Shown here one piece after another: positions 37,494 through 46,592 of a stretch of 64,000 nucleotides of DNA (position 1 is the first letter of the stretch; each line of letters starts with the position of its first letter). The stretch covers positions 956,367-1,020,366 of the forward strand of contig JBCBSU010000001.1 in assembly GCA_039818985.1 (NCBI GenBank). Direction: 5' to 3'. The notes under the pieces were generated by a model. The model searched no databases. It was not told the DNA's origin and saw nothing but the letters and a program-made list of their open reading frames with translations. This DNA is from Pseudomonadota bacterium. GTDB lineage: Bacteria > Pseudomonadota > Alphaproteobacteria > Sphingomonadales > Sphingomonadaceae. The position numbers and the translations under genes were made by a program.

Positions 37494-38683
37494 TGCAGCC
37501 TGTCCGGGTGCTGAGCATTGCCGGGTCGGACAGCGGCGGCGGCGCGGGCATTCAGGCAGATATCAAGACCATCACCATGATGGGCGGCCATGCGATGACC
37601 GCGATTACCGCACTGACGGCGCAGAACTCACAAGGCGTTTCCGCGATAGCGCCGACCGATCCTGACATGGTGGCGGCGCAGATCGATGTAGTGACCGGCG
37701 ATATCGGCGTCGATGCGATCAAAATCGGCATGCTCGGCAGCGCCACCATTGCCGCAGTCGTGGCTGACCGGCTGGAGAAATTGCCCAAAATGCCTGTGGT
37801 GTTCGATCCGGTCATGGTCGCGACCAGCGGGGCCGCACTGGCTGATGATGACACTATTGCGGCGTTTGACAGGCTGCTGGCGCTGGCAACCGTTACCACG
37901 CCCAATCTGCCTGAACTTGAGATACTGGGTGGTGAGGCCGCTATGCGAGGCAAATGCAGGGCGCTGCTGATCAAGGGCGGGCATGGAGCGCATGGCGCAC
38001 CCGAAGACCTTCCGGTTGTTGCCGGGCCGGACATCGACCTGCTTGAGGACCGGCTGGTTACTGATAGCGGTCAGGCAGCGATGTTGGGCAAGCGGATCGC
38101 AACCCCGCACACACATGGCACTGGATGCACCCTGTCGAGCGCCATCGCGGTCGGTTTGGGGCAGGGGCATGAGCTGTTTGACGCCGTTATGATAGCGCGC
38201 GACTTTGTCCGTCTCGCGTTGCACGATGCACCCGATCTGGTCGACGATAACGGCCCGATGGGGCATCAGACGGTACGCAATGATGCGGTGCTGCCGGGGC
38301 CGCTGTTCAATCAGGTGACGCTCGATTGTACCAATTATGATGCTTCGGTCACCTTCTACACCGAACTGGGCCTGACCCATATTGTCGATGACCCGCCGAG
38401 CTATGCCCGGTTCGAGGCACCCAATGGCGCGACACTCTCGCTGCATGAAGCAGAGATGGTGTCGGCATCCGCAGCGCTCTATTTCGAATTTCCCGATGTG
38501 GACAAGGCTGTGGAGAAGCTGCGCAAAAACGGGTGGGCATTTGATGGGAACCCTGAGCACAAGTCGTGGAAATGGCGCGAAGCCTGGACCACCGACCCTT
38601 CGGGCCATCGTATCTGCCTCTATCATGCCGGGGAAAACCGTCGCTATCCGCCCTGGCGCATTGGGTGGAATATCGCGACATGA
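37493..38683 (+). CDS. thiD: ThiD (HMP/HMP-P kinase) fused to a VOC domain
   Basis: 396 residues; ThiD alone is about 265. Residues 1-262 are ThiD: SIAGSDSGGGAGIQADIKT, VFDPVMVATSG, the anion-hole and catalytic HTHGTGCTLSSAIA, and the C-terminal GPMGHQTVR. Residues about 271-385 form a VOC/glyoxalase-type domain (FNQVTLDCTNYDASVTFYTE and WTTDPSGHRICLYH). ThiD phosphorylates hydroxymethylpyrimidine in thiamin synthesis; the role of the extra domain is unknown. No stop or frameshift separates the parts. Overlaps glmM by one base. I saw no TPP riboswitch upstream. Confidence 0.9.
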   Translation: MQPVRVLSIAGSDSGGGAGIQADIKTITMMGGHAMTAITALTAQNSQGVSAIAPTDPDMVAAQIDVVTGDIGVDAIKIGMLGSATIAAVVADRLEKLPKMPVVFDPVMVATSGAALADDDTIAAFDRLLALATVTTPNLPELEILGGEAAMRGKCRALLIKGGHGAHGAPEDLPVVAGPDIDLLEDRLVTDSGQAAMLGKRIATPHTHGTGCTLSSAIAVGLGQGHELFDAVMIARDFVRLALHDAPDLVDDNGPMGHQTVRNDAVLPGPLFNQVTLDCTNYDASVTFYTELGLTHIVDDPPSYARFEAPNGATLSLHEAEMVSASAALYFEFPDVDKAVEKLRKNGWAFDGNPEHKSWKWREAWTTDPSGHRICLYHAGENRRYPPWRIGWNIAT

Positions 38684-38799
38684 AGGCGTCATGATCGCAA
38701 CCTATTAAAATGACATGCGTTAATCTTTGCGACAGGGTTGGAGAGTCCCGATCTGGCGCTATATATGTGGCAACATTACCCCCAAGATGGAGATGCAAG

Positions 38800-39420
38800 A
38801 TGGCCTTTACCCTTCCAGACCTGCCGTTCGACAAAAACGCCTTTGGCGATGTCATGTCGGCGCGTACATTCGACTTCCACCATGGCAAGCATCACAATGC
38901 CTATATCGGCAAGGCCAATGACGCGATTGCCGGAACCGATCATGACGGCAAGAAGCTTTCCGAGGTCATCATCGCCGCCAAGGAAAGCGGCAATCAGGGT
39001 CTGTTTAACAACAGCGCCCAGATCTGGAACCACAGTTTCTTCTGGCATTGCCTGAGCCCGGAAAATGTCGCCATGCCGACGACGCTCGCCGACCGCATCG
39101 CCGCCGATTTCGGCTCGGTCGACGGCTTCAAGGACGCGTTCAAGGCCGAGGCTGCGGGCCATTTCGGCTCAGGCTGGGGCTGGCTGGTGCTCAACGGCGA
39201 CAAGCTGGAAATCACCTCGCTGCACGATGCCGACAGCCCGGTGGCGCATGAGGGCATGAAGCCGCTGCTGACCCTCGATGTGTGGGAGCATGCCTATTAT
39301 ATCGACTACCAGAATGCCCGCCCCAACTATCTCGACACGGTGATGGACAAGGCGATCAACTGGGAATTCGTCGCCCAGAATCTCGACGGCGAAGGTGTCT
39401 CGCGCGCCGATCAGGGCTGA
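38800..39420 (+). CDS. sodB: Superoxide dismutase (Fe/Mn family)
   Basis: 206 residues. Metal ligands appear in FHHGKHHNAYIGKAN (His), NHSFFWHCLSPE (His), and DVWEHAYYIDYQNARPNYLD (Asp, His). The motif GWGWLVL and the Gln/Gly pattern around NNSAQIWNH favour the iron type. It converts superoxide to peroxide and oxygen in the cytoplasm. ATG with AGATGCAAG upstream; the frame to 38710 is not needed. Confidence 0.96.
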   Translation: MAFTLPDLPFDKNAFGDVMSARTFDFHHGKHHNAYIGKANDAIAGTDHDGKKLSEVIIAAKESGNQGLFNNSAQIWNHSFFWHCLSPENVAMPTTLADRIAADFGSVDGFKDAFKAEAAGHFGSGWGWLVLNGDKLEITSLHDADSPVAHEGMKPLLTLDVWEHAYYIDYQNARPNYLDTVMDKAINWEFVAQNLDGEGVSRADQG

Positions 39421-39440
39421 GCCTCACAGACATGACACAG

Positions 39441-39477
39441 AGAAGGGCGGTGCCGCGTTGCTCCGCCCTTCTTTTTG
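39441..39477 (+). terminator. Intrinsic terminator after sodB
   Basis: Perfect 10-base-pair stem AGAAGGGCGG / CCGCCCTTCT with a 12-base loop and a T-run. Confidence 0.9.
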
Positions 39478-39609
39478 GGCTTTGATGCCTGATCCACGGT
39501 TATCTGCGGAAGCCTCGCTGGTACGCGGCCTTGCCGATCTTTGCCATAGACATTTGCTCTCTCACGAGATTAAAATTCTAGCCCAAGTCATCGTGAAAAG
39601 GCCCGGCGC

Positions 39610-39978
39610 ATGATTGCTTATTCTACACTCGGCACCAATGATATGGACCGATCCATCCGGTTCTATGATGCCGTTTTCGGTGCCATAGGTGGCGTGCGGG
39701 AAGAGACTGACCCGAGCTGGACGCGCTACGGGCGTGAGGGAGAACGTGCAAAAGTCTGCCTGACACCGCCCCATGACCGGCAGGCGGCGAAAAGTGGCAA
39801 TGGACCAATGCTTGCCTTTGAGACGTCGGATCGTGCTTCGGTTGATGCTTTTCATGCCGCTGCCTTGGCGCATGGCGGTTCCGATGCGGGTGAACCGGGT
39901 ATTCGTGAAGGCACGCATTATGTCGCTTATGCCCGCGATCCGGATGGGAACAAACTTTGCGTGTTCGCGCCGAAATAA
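39610..39978 (+). CDS. VOC-family protein (glyoxalase/bleomycin-resistance fold)
   Basis: 122 residues: single VOC module beginning MIAYSTLGTNDMDRSIRFYD and ending YVAYARDPDGNKLCVFAPK. His and Glu metal positions are partly changed, so activity is not certain. It may be a detoxification or a dioxygenase-like protein. No coupled neighbour; the convergent transporter starts beyond it. Confidence 0.85.
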   Translation: MIAYSTLGTNDMDRSIRFYDAVFGAIGGVREETDPSWTRYGREGERAKVCLTPPHDRQAAKSGNGPMLAFETSDRASVDAFHAAALAHGGSDAGEPGIREGTHYVAYARDPDGNKLCVFAPK

Positions 39979-40037
39979 AGTATCCTGCTACCCAGTGACA
40001 AGAAGTCCGGCCTTCAAGGCATGACGTTCGTTCCGGT

Positions 40038-41462
40038 CTATTCCCAGTGAATTGCGGTCGCGATGCCCAGAAATATCCAGGAAATCAGGAATAACAGCCC
40101 GATTAACGGGAAGATATAACGCAGCCAGCGGTCATAGGGCACGCGGGCCATGGCGAGCATCGCCATCATGCCGCCGGATGTGGGCACAAGAAGGTTGGTC
40201 AGGCCATCGCCGACCTGGAAGGCCAGAATCGCCGTTTGGCGCGTAACTCCAATCAGATCGCTCAGGGGTATCAATATGGGCATGGTCACCATCGCCTGAC
40301 CGCTGCCCGATGGAATGAATATGTTGATTAGCGAATTGACCAGGGTCATGAGCACAGCCGACAGATAGGGCGGGAATTCTGCCAGTGGCGATGCCAGAGC
40401 GTTGACTATGGTCTCACCCACTAACGCGTTTTCGAGCACTATCTGAATGGCACGGGCAAGGCCGATGACCAGCGCACCGCCTGCGATTGCTGCGGCGCCT
40501 TGTATCATCTGATCGACAGCCATGTTCACCGGAATGCGGTGAATAATCGCTGTGGCGATTGCAATCATGACAAAGATTGCCGAGAAATGATTGATATACC
40601 AGCCATAGTTGAAGACGCCGAAGAGAAGGAATGCAAAAAGGCCGAAAAACGCGGCGAGTGTCATTATGTCCCGGGGGCGCATCCTGTACGTATCGATATC
40701 CTTTTCAAGCTGCAGTCCTTCGGTTGAGATGGAACCCACAGAAGAGGTGATCCTGCCATTAAGGAGACCCGCATAATAACGGCAATTATACCAGGCGAGA
40801 ACAGACAAACAGGTAAGGCAAAAGGCCGATCGCAGAAGGGCTCCGGAGAACATCGGCAATTCGGCAATCATATGCGAAGTACCAACGGTAAAGAAATTGA
40901 TCGGCGAAGTGGCAAATCCGATGCCGATGGCGCCGAGCGAAACGCCAGCCCCCAGGATAAGGTCTCCACGGATCGCAAGGCAGATGATCGCAGCAATTGG
41001 CACCAGTGCGATATTGCTCTCATATCCCACGAACACGCCGAGCGCACCAAAGAGGAACGTCGTCATCACGATCAACAGCATGGCGCGCCTCCGCCCGATT
41101 ACGCGGATGGCGCTTCCGACCGCATTTTCCAGTGTTCGGCTATACTCCAGAAGCTGGAATGTCGCTCCCGAGATGAACGCCAGGAAGATGATATTGGCTG
41201 CACTGATCAGACCCTCTGGTATCGCGAGGAAAACATCCATGAAGCTGGCCGGATTGCCTTCAATATAGCGAAATGAACCGGGCACCACCGCTTCGCGGCC
41301 ATTTGCGAGTGTGACCTTGTCGTACGCACCTGCAGGAATGATGTGGGTAAGGATCGCCGCGACAACGATAATACCGAAAATCAGCGCGAAGGGATGGGGT
41401 ATCTTCTCCAGCCAGGAAGATTTTTGAACGGAAGTCGGCGCGGCATCCTCGGTCTGTTTCAA
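40038..41462 (-). CDS. YfcC/DcuC-like anion (amino acid or dicarboxylate) transporter
   Basis: About 474 residues, 12-13 membrane helices. Family motifs: IPAGAYDK, SGATFQLLEYS, GYESNIALVPIAAIICLAI, and late helical SGSGQAMVTMPILIPLSDLI and PTSGGMMAMLAMA. YfcC/ArcD-like carriers exchange arginine/ornithine or other carboxylates; substrate unknown. The start is a TTG (LKQTEDAAP) with AAGGGG upstream; a further TTG at 41507 is also open. Upstream gap contains palindromes. Confidence 0.8.
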   Translation of the reverse strand: MKQTEDAAPTSVQKSSWLEKIPHPFALIFGIIVVAAILTHIIPAGAYDKVTLANGREAVVPGSFRYIEGNPASFMDVFLAIPEGLISAANIIFLAFISGATFQLLEYSRTLENAVGSAIRVIGRRRAMLLIVMTTFLFGALGVFVGYESNIALVPIAAIICLAIRGDLILGAGVSLGAIGIGFATSPINFFTVGTSHMIAELPMFSGALLRSAFCLTCLSVLAWYNCRYYAGLLNGRITSSVGSISTEGLQLEKDIDTYRMRPRDIMTLAAFFGLFAFLLFGVFNYGWYINHFSAIFVMIAIATAIIHRIPVNMAVDQMIQGAAAIAGGALVIGLARAIQIVLENALVGETIVNALASPLAEFPPYLSAVLMTLVNSLINIFIPSGSGQAMVTMPILIPLSDLIGVTRQTAILAFQVGDGLTNLLVPTSGGMMAMLAMARVPYDRWLRYIFPLIGLLFLISWIFLGIATAIHWE

Positions 41463-41903
41463 AATATGGCCGCCCCTTATCGGCGATCGATTTTTGCCAG
41501 AGCGCAATCAGATATACAAGTTGGTATATGCATTTAGAGCAGAGCTTGGCTTGGTGCTTGCAGGGATAGGCAAATGCCATGCTTTGCTATTCTATGCGCT
41601 CATAAATGCTTGCTGCTTCTGATATCGAGACAAGGGGTGGTATATCGTCTCATCCAAGCGCTTCGATCAACTGCCTGCCAATTCGCTGACCCTTATAGTC
41701 AGCATCAGCCGCTAGCGGTGGTTTAGCCTTACTCCGGTGCCGGCTGGGAAAATCAAGCACCCTGGCTGGAAACGGCCTGCAATAATCGTAAATTCATATG
41801 CAACACGACTGACCGGTACTTGTCGAAATCAGCATCGTGGTATAGCCTCGATGTGCGTCTGCGATGTGAGGAATATAGAGTGAGCGAGAACAGGAACGCT
41901 ACT
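41463..41903. other. 441-base intergenic region, AT-richer
   Basis: No gene seen. It holds the promoters of the YfcC transporter (left) and M48 protease (right). It contains an inverted repeat at 41512-41529, a second TGGTATAT near 41638-41645, and a 10-base palindrome CCGCTAGCGG at 41709-41718. Short open frames here lack a good start or family likeness. Confidence 0.6.
41512..41529. promoter_or_regulatory. Inverted repeat ATATAC-N6-GTATAT
   Basis: Perfect 6-base arms just upstream of the YfcC start (about 50 bases from the preferred TTG). Resembles GntR-type operators in style. Candidate operator only. Confidence 0.4.
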
Positions 41904-42728
41904 ATGGATCAATTCCAAAATCGTCCGACTGTGACCATGTCACGGCGCGATATAATCGCTGGCCTCGCATCGGGAGCAGTCGTTGCCTTTTCTGGCGCGG
42001 CTGTCACAGGATGCACCACAAATACCGCGCTTGGGCGCAAGCAGTTACTGCTGGTTTCAGATGAACAACTCGAACAGCTTGCAGCAGCCTCTTGGACGCA
42101 GGCGCTTCAGCAGAACCGCCAGACTTCCAATTCCGCCCTGCGCCGCCAGGTTGCGGCCGTGGGCGACCGCATCGTGCGCGGCGCGGATCAGCGACTGCCT
42201 GGATTCGGGTTGACCCAGAGAAACTGGGAGTTTGCGGTTTTTGAGGATGATACCGTCAATGCGTGGGTGATGCCGGGAGGAAAGGTCGGGTTTCACACCG
42301 GACTTCTCGACATCACGCAGAATGACGATCAAATCGCAACGGTCATGGGGCATGAGGTCGGCCATGTTGTCGGCCGCCATGCTGCAGAGCGCTACTCGCA
42401 ACAAATGGCCGCGAGCAGCGGATTAGCTCTCGCCAATGTGGCGCTTGCAGACAATGAGAATCGTGGACTGATCGCCGGCATATTAGGTGCGGGCGTGTCC
42501 TTTGGCGTGATCTTGCCCTATTCACGCAAGCACGAGTATGAAGCCGACCGGCTGGGGGCGGACTTCATGGTCGACGCAAATTATCGGGCGAACGAAGCCA
42601 TTCGGTTCTGGGATGGCATGACGCAGCGCGCAACCCGTCAACCGCTCGAATTCATGTCGACGCATCCTTCGGACCAAAGCCGTATTTCCACGATGCAGTC
42701 TTATATTACGTCGCAGGGATATGCGTAA
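41904..42728 (+). CDS. M48-family metalloprotease, Tat/lipoprotein-like
   Basis: 274 residues. The start MDQFQNRPTVTMSRRDIIAG has a twin-Arg region and a hydrophobic stretch ending AVTGC, so it may be a Tat-exported lipoprotein. The zinc motif is VMGHEVGHVVGRHAAER (HExxH); the third ligand is in KHEYEADRLGADFM. C-terminal FMSTHPSDQSRI is the M48 signature. Likely protease or chaperone for outer-membrane proteins (Loi-like). AGGAA lies upstream of the start. Confidence 0.92.
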   Translation: MDQFQNRPTVTMSRRDIIAGLASGAVVAFSGAAVTGCTTNTALGRKQLLLVSDEQLEQLAAASWTQALQQNRQTSNSALRRQVAAVGDRIVRGADQRLPGFGLTQRNWEFAVFEDDTVNAWVMPGGKVGFHTGLLDITQNDDQIATVMGHEVGHVVGRHAAERYSQQMAASSGLALANVALADNENRGLIAGILGAGVSFGVILPYSRKHEYEADRLGADFMVDANYRANEAIRFWDGMTQRATRQPLEFMSTHPSDQSRISTMQSYITSQGYA

Positions 42729-42823
42729 GCGCGTATAAGATTTCCGATTTTTTCACCACTGCATTTATCGCGACGCTGAAAATACCGGCGCATGTGATAA
42801 GATATTGGTAACAGCGCACTAGC

Positions 42824-43513
42824 TTATCCGCTTTTTTCGTCAGCCTCGTCATCCTCAACCGCCAGCCCGTGCCGCATCAGCATCGGTAGCTGGGTGAAGG
42901 TGAAGACAAAGGACAGGCCGGTCACCCCCCAGACCTTGAGTGTAAGCCAGGTCTCGAAGCTGAGCAGCGCGCGCATGGCCTCGTTGAGCACCGCCAGGAA
43001 CACGAAGAACAGCGCCCAGTTGCGCGACAATTTGCGCCAGCCTTCATCGGACAGCCCGTCAAAGGCAGCGTGGAGCAGATATTTGAGCAGTGGCTTGCCA
43101 CGCCACAGGCCGATAAACAATATCGTTGCGAGCGAGGCATAGATGATCGTCGGCTTGATCTGGATAAAGGTCTCATCCTGAAAATAGATCGTCAGCGCGC
43201 CAAAGCCGAGGATCAGGATCGTTGACAGCCACAGCATCGGCGAGATTTTGCCGGTTTTCCATTGTGACACACCCAACGCTACCAGCACCGCGACCATGAA
43301 CGCACCGGTGCTGTAGGTGATTGCTGCCAGCGTGGCGGTAACGGTATTGGGCGCGTCATCGGCCGGGGCGAAATAGCGATAGGTCAGGAAGAAGATCAGC
43401 AACGGGCCGAAATCGATTGCGAAGCTGAGCCAGCCCGGCGCCTGCTTTGGGGCCTTGGCAGCATCGAGTTCGACGGCACCTTCGGCTTGATCGTTATTGT
43501 CACCCTCGGCCAT
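42824..43513 (-). CDS. yciB: Inner-membrane septation protein A (YciB family)
   Basis: 229 residues, five to six membrane helices. N-terminal WLSFAIDFGPLLIFFLTYRY and central IKPTIIYASLATILFIGLWR and WALFFVFLAVLNEAMR are YciB/IspZ signature segments. It affects cell-envelope and septation. An Asp/Glu-rich N-terminal tail (residues 1-22) precedes the core. Coupled to ftsY by a TGATG overlap. Confidence 0.93.
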   Translation of the reverse strand: MAEGDNNDQAEGAVELDAAKAPKQAPGWLSFAIDFGPLLIFFLTYRYFAPADDAPNTVTATLAAITYSTGAFMVAVLVALGVSQWKTGKISPMLWLSTILILGFGALTIYFQDETFIQIKPTIIYASLATILFIGLWRGKPLLKYLLHAAFDGLSDEGWRKLSRNWALFFVFLAVLNEAMRALLSFETWLTLKVWGVTGLSFVFTFTQLPMLMRHGLAVEDDEADEKSG

Positions 43514-44436
43514 CAGATCGTCCCCGCAAGAATCTTGGCGAGAAAACCGGGGTCGAAGGGCCGCAGGTCATCAATCTGTTCGCCGACGCCAATGGCATGG
43601 ATCGGCATGTCGAATTTCTCCGCAGCCGCGACCAGCACACCGCCGCGCGCGGTGCCGTCCAGCTTGGTCATGATCAGGCCGCTAACGCCCGCGACTTCCT
43701 TGAAGGTTTCGATCTGCGACAGCGCATTCTGGCCATTGGTAGCATCGAGCACCAGCACCACATCATGTGGTGCCGCCGGATTGAGCCGACCGAGGACGCG
43801 ACGCACCTTGGCTAGCTCGTCCATCAGCTCGCGCTTGTTCTGCAGCCGCCCGGCGGTGTCGACGATCAGCACGTCAATGCCGGTCTCGGTCGCCTGTTTC
43901 ACCGCATCAAAGACAATGCTCGCCGCATCGCCGCCTTCGGGGCCGGTGACAATCGGCACATCAAGACGCTCGGCCCAGATTTTCAACTGACCGATAGCGG
44001 CGGCGCGGAAGGTGTCGCCCGCGGCCAGCATCACGCCATAATCTTCTTCCTGAAACAGATGCGCCAGCTTGGCGATGGTGGTGGTCTTGCCCGAGCCATT
44101 GACGCCGATCACCAGGATCACCTGCGGCCGCGGGAAGGCGTCGATTTCCAGCGGCTCGGCGACTTCACCCAGGATCGCGGCAATCTCGCGTTCGACTACG
44201 GCGCGGATATCGTCTTCGGTAACGTCGCGATCGAATTTCTCGGTCGCCAGCTTGTCGCGGATGCGCGCTGCGGTGCTGGGGCCGAGATCGGAAACGATCA
44301 GCGCGTCCTCAATATCGTCGAGCGCTGTATCGGTCAGACGACCCGCGCCCAATATACCGGCCAGATTACCGGTCAGCCTGCTGCTGGTCTTGCTGAACCC
44401 GAGACGGAGCCTGTCGCTCCAGCTATTCGCACTCAT
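43513..44436 (-). CDS. ftsY: Signal recognition particle receptor FtsY
   Basis: 307 residues: NG domain only, without the long acidic A domain of E. coli. The G motifs are GVNGSGKTTTIAKLA (G1), DTFRAAAIGQL (G2/insertion box), DTAGRLQNK (G3), TKLDGTARGG (G4) and the final IGVGEQIDDLRPF. It binds Ffh at the membrane and releases signal peptides to SecYEG. In an operon dapF-mtaB-ftsY-yciB with ATGA/TGATG overlaps. Confidence 0.97.
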   Translation of the reverse strand: MSANSWSDRLRLGFSKTSSRLTGNLAGILGAGRLTDTALDDIEDALIVSDLGPSTAARIRDKLATEKFDRDVTEDDIRAVVEREIAAILGEVAEPLEIDAFPRPQVILVIGVNGSGKTTTIAKLAHLFQEEDYGVMLAAGDTFRAAAIGQLKIWAERLDVPIVTGPEGGDAASIVFDAVKQATETGIDVLIVDTAGRLQNKRELMDELAKVRRVLGRLNPAAPHDVVLVLDATNGQNALSQIETFKEVAGVSGLIMTKLDGTARGGVLVAAAEKFDMPIHAIGVGEQIDDLRPFDPGFLAKILAGTI

Positions 44437-45713
44437 AGACGTGCCTGTCTTTCTTCTATTATCTCTGCGTCCAGCCGACCCTTGGTCATGCCGGTGATCC
44501 TCACATTTCTGATCTGGCCCGAAGGGGCCTGGGTTGCAAGGCGTATTGGTGCGAAATTGGCAATATGGCCGGATAGACCATCCTTTTCGACCAACAGGCT
44601 GGCGGTGGTGCCGATCTGCGATTTCAGCCAGCTCTGGCGCCGCGCGGTGGTCAGTTCGCGCAATTCCCTGGCGCGCTGTTTTATAATGGTGCGATCAACC
44701 TGCGGCATGCGCGCGGCGGGGGTGCCCTCACGCGGCGAATAGGGGAAGATATGGCCGTGGACGATCTGGCATTCGCGGATGATCGAGCAGTTATTGGCGT
44801 GCATCGCCTCGGTCTCGGTCGGAAAACCGGCGATAATATCGGCACCGATGGCAATTTCCGGGCGGCGCGCTTTCAGCCGCTCGACCAGATCGATTGCCTG
44901 TGCGCGGCTATGGCGGCGCTTCATGCGCTTCAGGATCATGTCATCGCCCGATTGCAGCGAGATATGGACGTGTGGCATCACGCGCGCATCGCCGGTGATC
45001 AGATCGAACAGCCGGGCATCGACCTCGACCCCATCGAGCGAGGACAGACGCAAACGCGGCAGGGCGGGGACGTGTTTCAGGATGCGCTCGACCAGCATGC
45101 CGAGATTGGGCTGGCCTGGCAGGTCATGGCCATAGCTGGTGACATCGACGCCGGTGAGGACGACTTCCTGATAGCCCTTGTCTACCAGCTCTTGCACATG
45201 CTCGACCAGCCGGCCTGCGGGCACTGAGCGGCTGTTGCCGCGGCCATAGGGGATGATGCAGAAGGTACAGCGATGGTCGCAGCCATTTTGCACCTCGACA
45301 AAGGCGCGGGCATGATCGGCAAATGCGCTGGCCATATGCGGCGCGGTTTCGCGCACTTGCATGATATCCTGCACCAGGGTTTCGGCCTTGGGTGCGTCAA
45401 AGGAGAGCGCATCGGGCTGCATCTTCTCGATATTGCCGAGCACCCGGTCCACCTCGGGCATGGCTGCGAAGCTGTCCGGATCAATCTGTGCCGCGCAGCC
45501 GGTCACCACGACCTTGGCTTGCGGATTGGCGCGCCGAGCCTTGCGGATCGCTTGTCGCGTCTGGCGCACAGCCTCATTGGTGACGGCGCAGCTATTGATT
45601 ACCACCAGCGGCTCGTCGCCAGCGGGCATCTGTTCACGCATGGTCTCGGTTTCGGCAATGTTCAATCGGCAGCCCATGGAGATGAAGGTCGCCTTTTCCT
45701 GCACTGCGCTCAT
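44433..45713 (-). CDS. mtaB: tRNA t6A37 methylthiotransferase MtaB
   Basis: 426 residues. N-terminal UPF0004 Cys set (SMGCRLNIAETE, NSCAVTNEAVRQ, VTGCAAQIDPDSF), radical SAM motif GCDHRCTFCIIPYGRG, and TRAM-like C-terminus (VEKDGLSGHIANFAPIRL). It converts t6A to ms2t6A at position 37. ATGA overlap with both dapF and ftsY. Confidence 0.96.
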   Translation of the reverse strand: MSAVQEKATFISMGCRLNIAETETMREQMPAGDEPLVVINSCAVTNEAVRQTRQAIRKARRANPQAKVVVTGCAAQIDPDSFAAMPEVDRVLGNIEKMQPDALSFDAPKAETLVQDIMQVRETAPHMASAFADHARAFVEVQNGCDHRCTFCIIPYGRGNSRSVPAGRLVEHVQELVDKGYQEVVLTGVDVTSYGHDLPGQPNLGMLVERILKHVPALPRLRLSSLDGVEVDARLFDLITGDARVMPHVHISLQSGDDMILKRMKRRHSRAQAIDLVERLKARRPEIAIGADIIAGFPTETEAMHANNCSIIRECQIVHGHIFPYSPREGTPAARMPQVDRTIIKQRARELRELTTARRQSWLKSQIGTTASLLVEKDGLSGHIANFAPIRLATQAPSGQIRNVRITGMTKGRLDAEIIEERQARL

Positions 45714-46516
45714 AGCTCCACCTCGCCGCGATAGGCGGTGGCAAAGGGGCCGGTCATTTGAATGTCGCCGCCTGCTGCCCATGCGATGGTCAGCGGTCCG
45801 CCAGGCAAATGCACGGTGATTGGGCCGGTCACGAGCTTGCGCCGGATCGCGGCGACGGCTGTGGCGCAGGCACCGGTGCCACAGGCCTGGGTCAGCCCCG
45901 CACCGCGTTCCCAGACGCGCAGGGTAATGCCACCATCGGCGATGCGTGCGACATTGACATTAACGCCTTCGGGGAAGAGCGGATCATTCTCGATCAGCGG
46001 GCCGAGCGTGTCCATGTCGACCGCATAGGGATCATCGACGAAGAAGACCGCATGCGGATTGCCGACATTTACCGCCATGGGCCGCGCCAGACTGTCCCAT
46101 CCGACCGGCATGTCGGCGGTGTCCATCGGTTGCGCCAGCGGGATGATATCCCAGTCGAAACGCGGTTTGCCCATATTGATGCCCACATTGTCACCCAGCA
46201 ATTCGCCGCTCAGCAGGCCCGCCCTTGTAGCAATTATGGCATCCCGTCCGAGCAGCGCGACGACGCAGCGCGTTGCATTGCCACAGGCACTGACCTCACC
46301 GCCATCAGCGTTGAAGATGCGCATGAAGATATCGGCGGAACCACGAAAGTCGCCGGGAGGCTCAATGACAATCAGTTGATCGAAACCGATGCCGCGTCGC
46401 CGGTCGGCCAGCTGTCTTATTCGTGTTGGATCCAGACGCACCGGCGCATTCCGCGCATCGAAAATGGCGAAATCATTGCCCAGGCCGTGCATTTTGGTGA
46501 ACGCGGTTGCCGTCAT
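45710..46516 (-). CDS. dapF: Diaminopimelate epimerase
   Basis: 268 residues. The catalytic pair is in SACGNATRCV and TQACGTGACATAV (two Cys); N-terminal FTKMHGLGNDFAIFDAR is the family start. It isomerises LL-DAP to meso-DAP for lysine and peptidoglycan. Overlaps mtaB (ATGA). Confidence 0.96.
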   Translation of the reverse strand: MTATAFTKMHGLGNDFAIFDARNAPVRLDPTRIRQLADRRRGIGFDQLIVIEPPGDFRGSADIFMRIFNADGGEVSACGNATRCVVALLGRDAIIATRAGLLSGELLGDNVGINMGKPRFDWDIIPLAQPMDTADMPVGWDSLARPMAVNVGNPHAVFFVDDPYAVDMDTLGPLIENDPLFPEGVNVNVARIADGGITLRVWERGAGLTQACGTGACATAVAAIRRKLVTGPITVHLPGGPLTIAWAAGGDIQMTGPFATAYRGEVEL

Positions 46517-46592
46517 GGCTCGCGCTTTACGGTGCCGTTGCGGCGCTGTCCATATGCCGGGGTATTTGCGAGGGTCGCCCCGGGTCTATGGA

